A stretch of DNA of 7,236 bases, taken from a bacterium. Lineage in GTDB: Bacteria; Bacteroidota; Ignavibacteria; Kapaibacteriales; Kapaibacteriaceae. The notes beneath the pieces are model-generated. The model was not told the origin of the DNA. It searched no databases and saw only the letters and a list, made by a program, of their open reading frames with translations. Position numbers and translations under genes: made by a program. Below, piece by piece: positions 6,028 to 7,236 of the stretch; within the stretch, counting starts at the first letter, position 1, and every line of letters starts with the position of its first letter. The stretch spans positions 1 to 7,236 of the forward strand of contig JAGVJW010000271.1 in the NCBI GenBank assembly GCA_020050895.1, written 5' to 3'.

Positions 6028-7236
6028 ATGACGAAGTTGCTGGTCCACATCTTTTTAGCGTTAGTTCAATGCTCAGCAGTAATCTGTTTACAAGCTCAGG
6101 GCGCATTCCAACACACCGTTTCCTATTACGATTCACCAGAAAGCATTCCGAGGGAGCATCCGCTGGATTTTATAAGAATGTCTCTCGACGTCAGCTTTTC
6201 GCCAGGTTCCGGCTTGGTTAAGGGGCGTGTAACACATGTTTTCAAGGTGCTGCAGGAAAGGGTTGATTCAGTTGAGCTCGATGCTGTTAAGATAAATGTA
6301 CTTCAGGCAACTGTTGGAAGCAAACCAACGCGATACCGCAATACCGACTCATCAATTATCGTGTTTTTCGAGCCAGCACTGACGTGGGATCGAACCGACA
6401 GCATCGCCTTCCTCTACGAGGCAAGGCCGCGCAAAGGTCTGTATTTCGTTGGCTGGTCTGATTCAACAGCATCGCGGCAACGGCAGATATGGACGCAGGG
6501 GCAGCCGCAGGATCACCGGTATTGGATACCAATGTATGATAACTTAAATGATAAAATGTTAACGGAAGCTACAATCACGTTTGACTCGTCATATACGGTT
6601 GTTTCTAACGGTATCCGGCTGGCAACGACTGATAATAGCGATGGCACCAGAACGTGGAGATACAAAATGATGAAACCACATTCCAGTTATTTATTCATGC
6701 TGGCAATAGGAAAGTACTCTGTAACCAACGTGGTTTCTTCTTCGGGTGTACCCATCGAGTTATACAGCTATCCCGAGTATCCGTCCCAGATAAAACCAAC
6801 GTATGCGAACATGGTGCCAGTATTTGACTTTTTAGAACATACAATTGGTTTGCCTTATCCATGGTCTGTATACCGGCAAGTTCCAGTAGCCGATTTCATT
6901 TTCGGTGCGATGGAGAATACTACAGCAACAATCTTCGGAGACTTTTACCTCACCGATTCTCGCGCTGTTTTGGATCGGTCCTATCTCAACGTGAATGTGC
7001 ATGAGCTTACTCATCAATGGTTCGGAGATCTTGTTACGGCGCGAAGCGCGAAAGATCACTGGCTACAGGAAAGTTTTGCAACATTCTACCCATTGATGTT
7101 CACTGAAAAAATGCAGGGAGCCGATGCCTATCAATGGAGTTTGAGGGGCATGCAGAATGCAGCACTTTCGGCAGGTGAAGTTGACAGATTTCCCGTAGCA
7201 CACTCTAAAGCAGGAGGCTCAAGGGTGTACCAGAAG
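6028..7236 (+). CDS. Secreted M1-family zinc aminopeptidase, N-terminal 403 residues (runs off the window)
   Basis: A gluzincin metallopeptidase that removes N-terminal residues from peptides. The frame is open from ATG 6028 to the right edge without a stop. Residues 1-24 form a signal peptide (hydrophobic LLVHIFLALVQCSAVICLQA, cleavage likely after AQA or nearby). Residues about 30-235 are the beta-rich N-terminal domain typical of M1. The catalytic domain then shows the exopeptidase motif GAMEN (293-297, at 6904-6918) and the zinc site HELTH (H325, E326, H329 at 7000-7014), with the third ligand E348 exactly 18 residues on, in WLQESFATF. The usual WLNEGFA block is thus altered at two positions beside the ligand. 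The proton-donor tyrosine expected about 88 residues after H325 falls just beyond the edge, so an intact active site cannot be confirmed. The C-terminus, where a sorting domain might be, is also missing. The gene diverges from the crcB cluster, with no sign of shared function. Confidence 0.93.
   Translation, partial: MTKLLVHIFLALVQCSAVICLQAQGAFQHTVSYYDSPESIPREHPLDFIRMSLDVSFSPGSGLVKGRVTHVFKVLQERVDSVELDAVKINVLQATVGSKPTRYRNTDSSIIVFFEPALTWDRTDSIAFLYEARPRKGLYFVGWSDSTASRQRQIWTQGQPQDHRYWIPMYDNLNDKMLTEATITFDSSYTVVSNGIRLATTDNSDGTRTWRYKMMKPHSSYLFMLAIGKYSVTNVVSSSGVPIELYSYPEYPSQIKPTYANMVPVFDFLEHTIGLPYPWSVYRQVPVADFIFGAMENTTATIFGDFYLTDSRAVLDRSYLNVNVHELTHQWFGDLVTARSAKDHWLQESFATFYPLMFTEKMQGADAYQWSLRGMQNAALSAGEVDRFPVAHSKAGGSRVYQK

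Noticed and set aside
6009..6221. 70-codon plus-strand open frame near the M1 gene
   Set aside because: It is out of frame with the M1 peptidase, whose signal peptide and domain continue unbroken from 6028.
6832..7059. 75-codon minus-strand open frame
   Set aside because: It is antisense to the GAMEN and HELTH region of the M1 peptidase and has no recognisable features.
1..7236. CRISPR arrays, tRNA or rRNA genes, insertion sequences, integrase or attachment sites
   Set aside because: No repeat-spacer pattern, transposase motif, terminal inverted repeats with target duplications, or RNA gene sequence was seen; the window is filled by eight housekeeping or stress-type genes.

Overview
The window is almost entirely coding and reads as bacterial. 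Seven genes run head to tail on the minus strand (5977 down to the left edge), and one gene diverges on the plus strand (6028 to the right edge). A DUF3109-type cysteine-cluster protein, a possible lipoprotein MsrA with an I-T-S-C lipobox, and a secreted M1 aminopeptidase with a GAMEN/HELTH signature together suggest a Gram-negative member of the Bacteroidota/Chlorobi (FCB) group. That placement is inference from family habit and not from a marker gene. Base composition looks moderate, a little under 50% G+C by eye.

Minus-strand cluster, in transcription order: a fluoride channel (crcB/fluC, 5977-5594); a small MscS-type mechanosensitive channel (5603-4797); an exported MsrA methionine sulfoxide reductase (4795-4130); an exported dienelactone-hydrolase-family protein (4124-3276); a copper-exporting P1B-type ATPase (copA, 3279-1003); a DUF3109 cysteine-cluster protein (976-401); and the start of the sigma-54 gene rpoN (404 to below 1). 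The rpoN fragment is open to the window edge. It is recognised from its region I, the glutamine-rich activator-binding segment. Junctions are very tight: a 10-nt overlap, gaps of 1 and 5 nt, a 4-nt ATGA overlap, a 26-nt gap and another 4-nt ATGA overlap. No terminator-like hairpin with a T-run is seen at any junction, so this looks like one transcription unit with translational coupling.

Plus strand: a secreted zinc M1 aminopeptidase starts at 6028 and runs off the right edge before its catalytic tyrosine. The two transcription units diverge from a 50-bp intergenic region (5978-6027), the only non-coding stretch of any size.

Functionally, the minus-strand cluster combines ion and toxic-ion handling (fluoride, osmotic release, copper) with repair of oxidised methionine outside the cytoplasm and an exported alpha/beta hydrolase, then ends in a global sigma factor. 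Most members belong to well-known families. The unusual points are the combination, the coupling of rpoN to its end, a canonical A-AAA-AAG slippery heptamer in copA just after the metal-binding domain, and a 19-bp perfect palindrome over the likely start codon of the DUF3109 gene. I do not see a clearly undescribed system such as a defence island, CRISPR array or mobile element.
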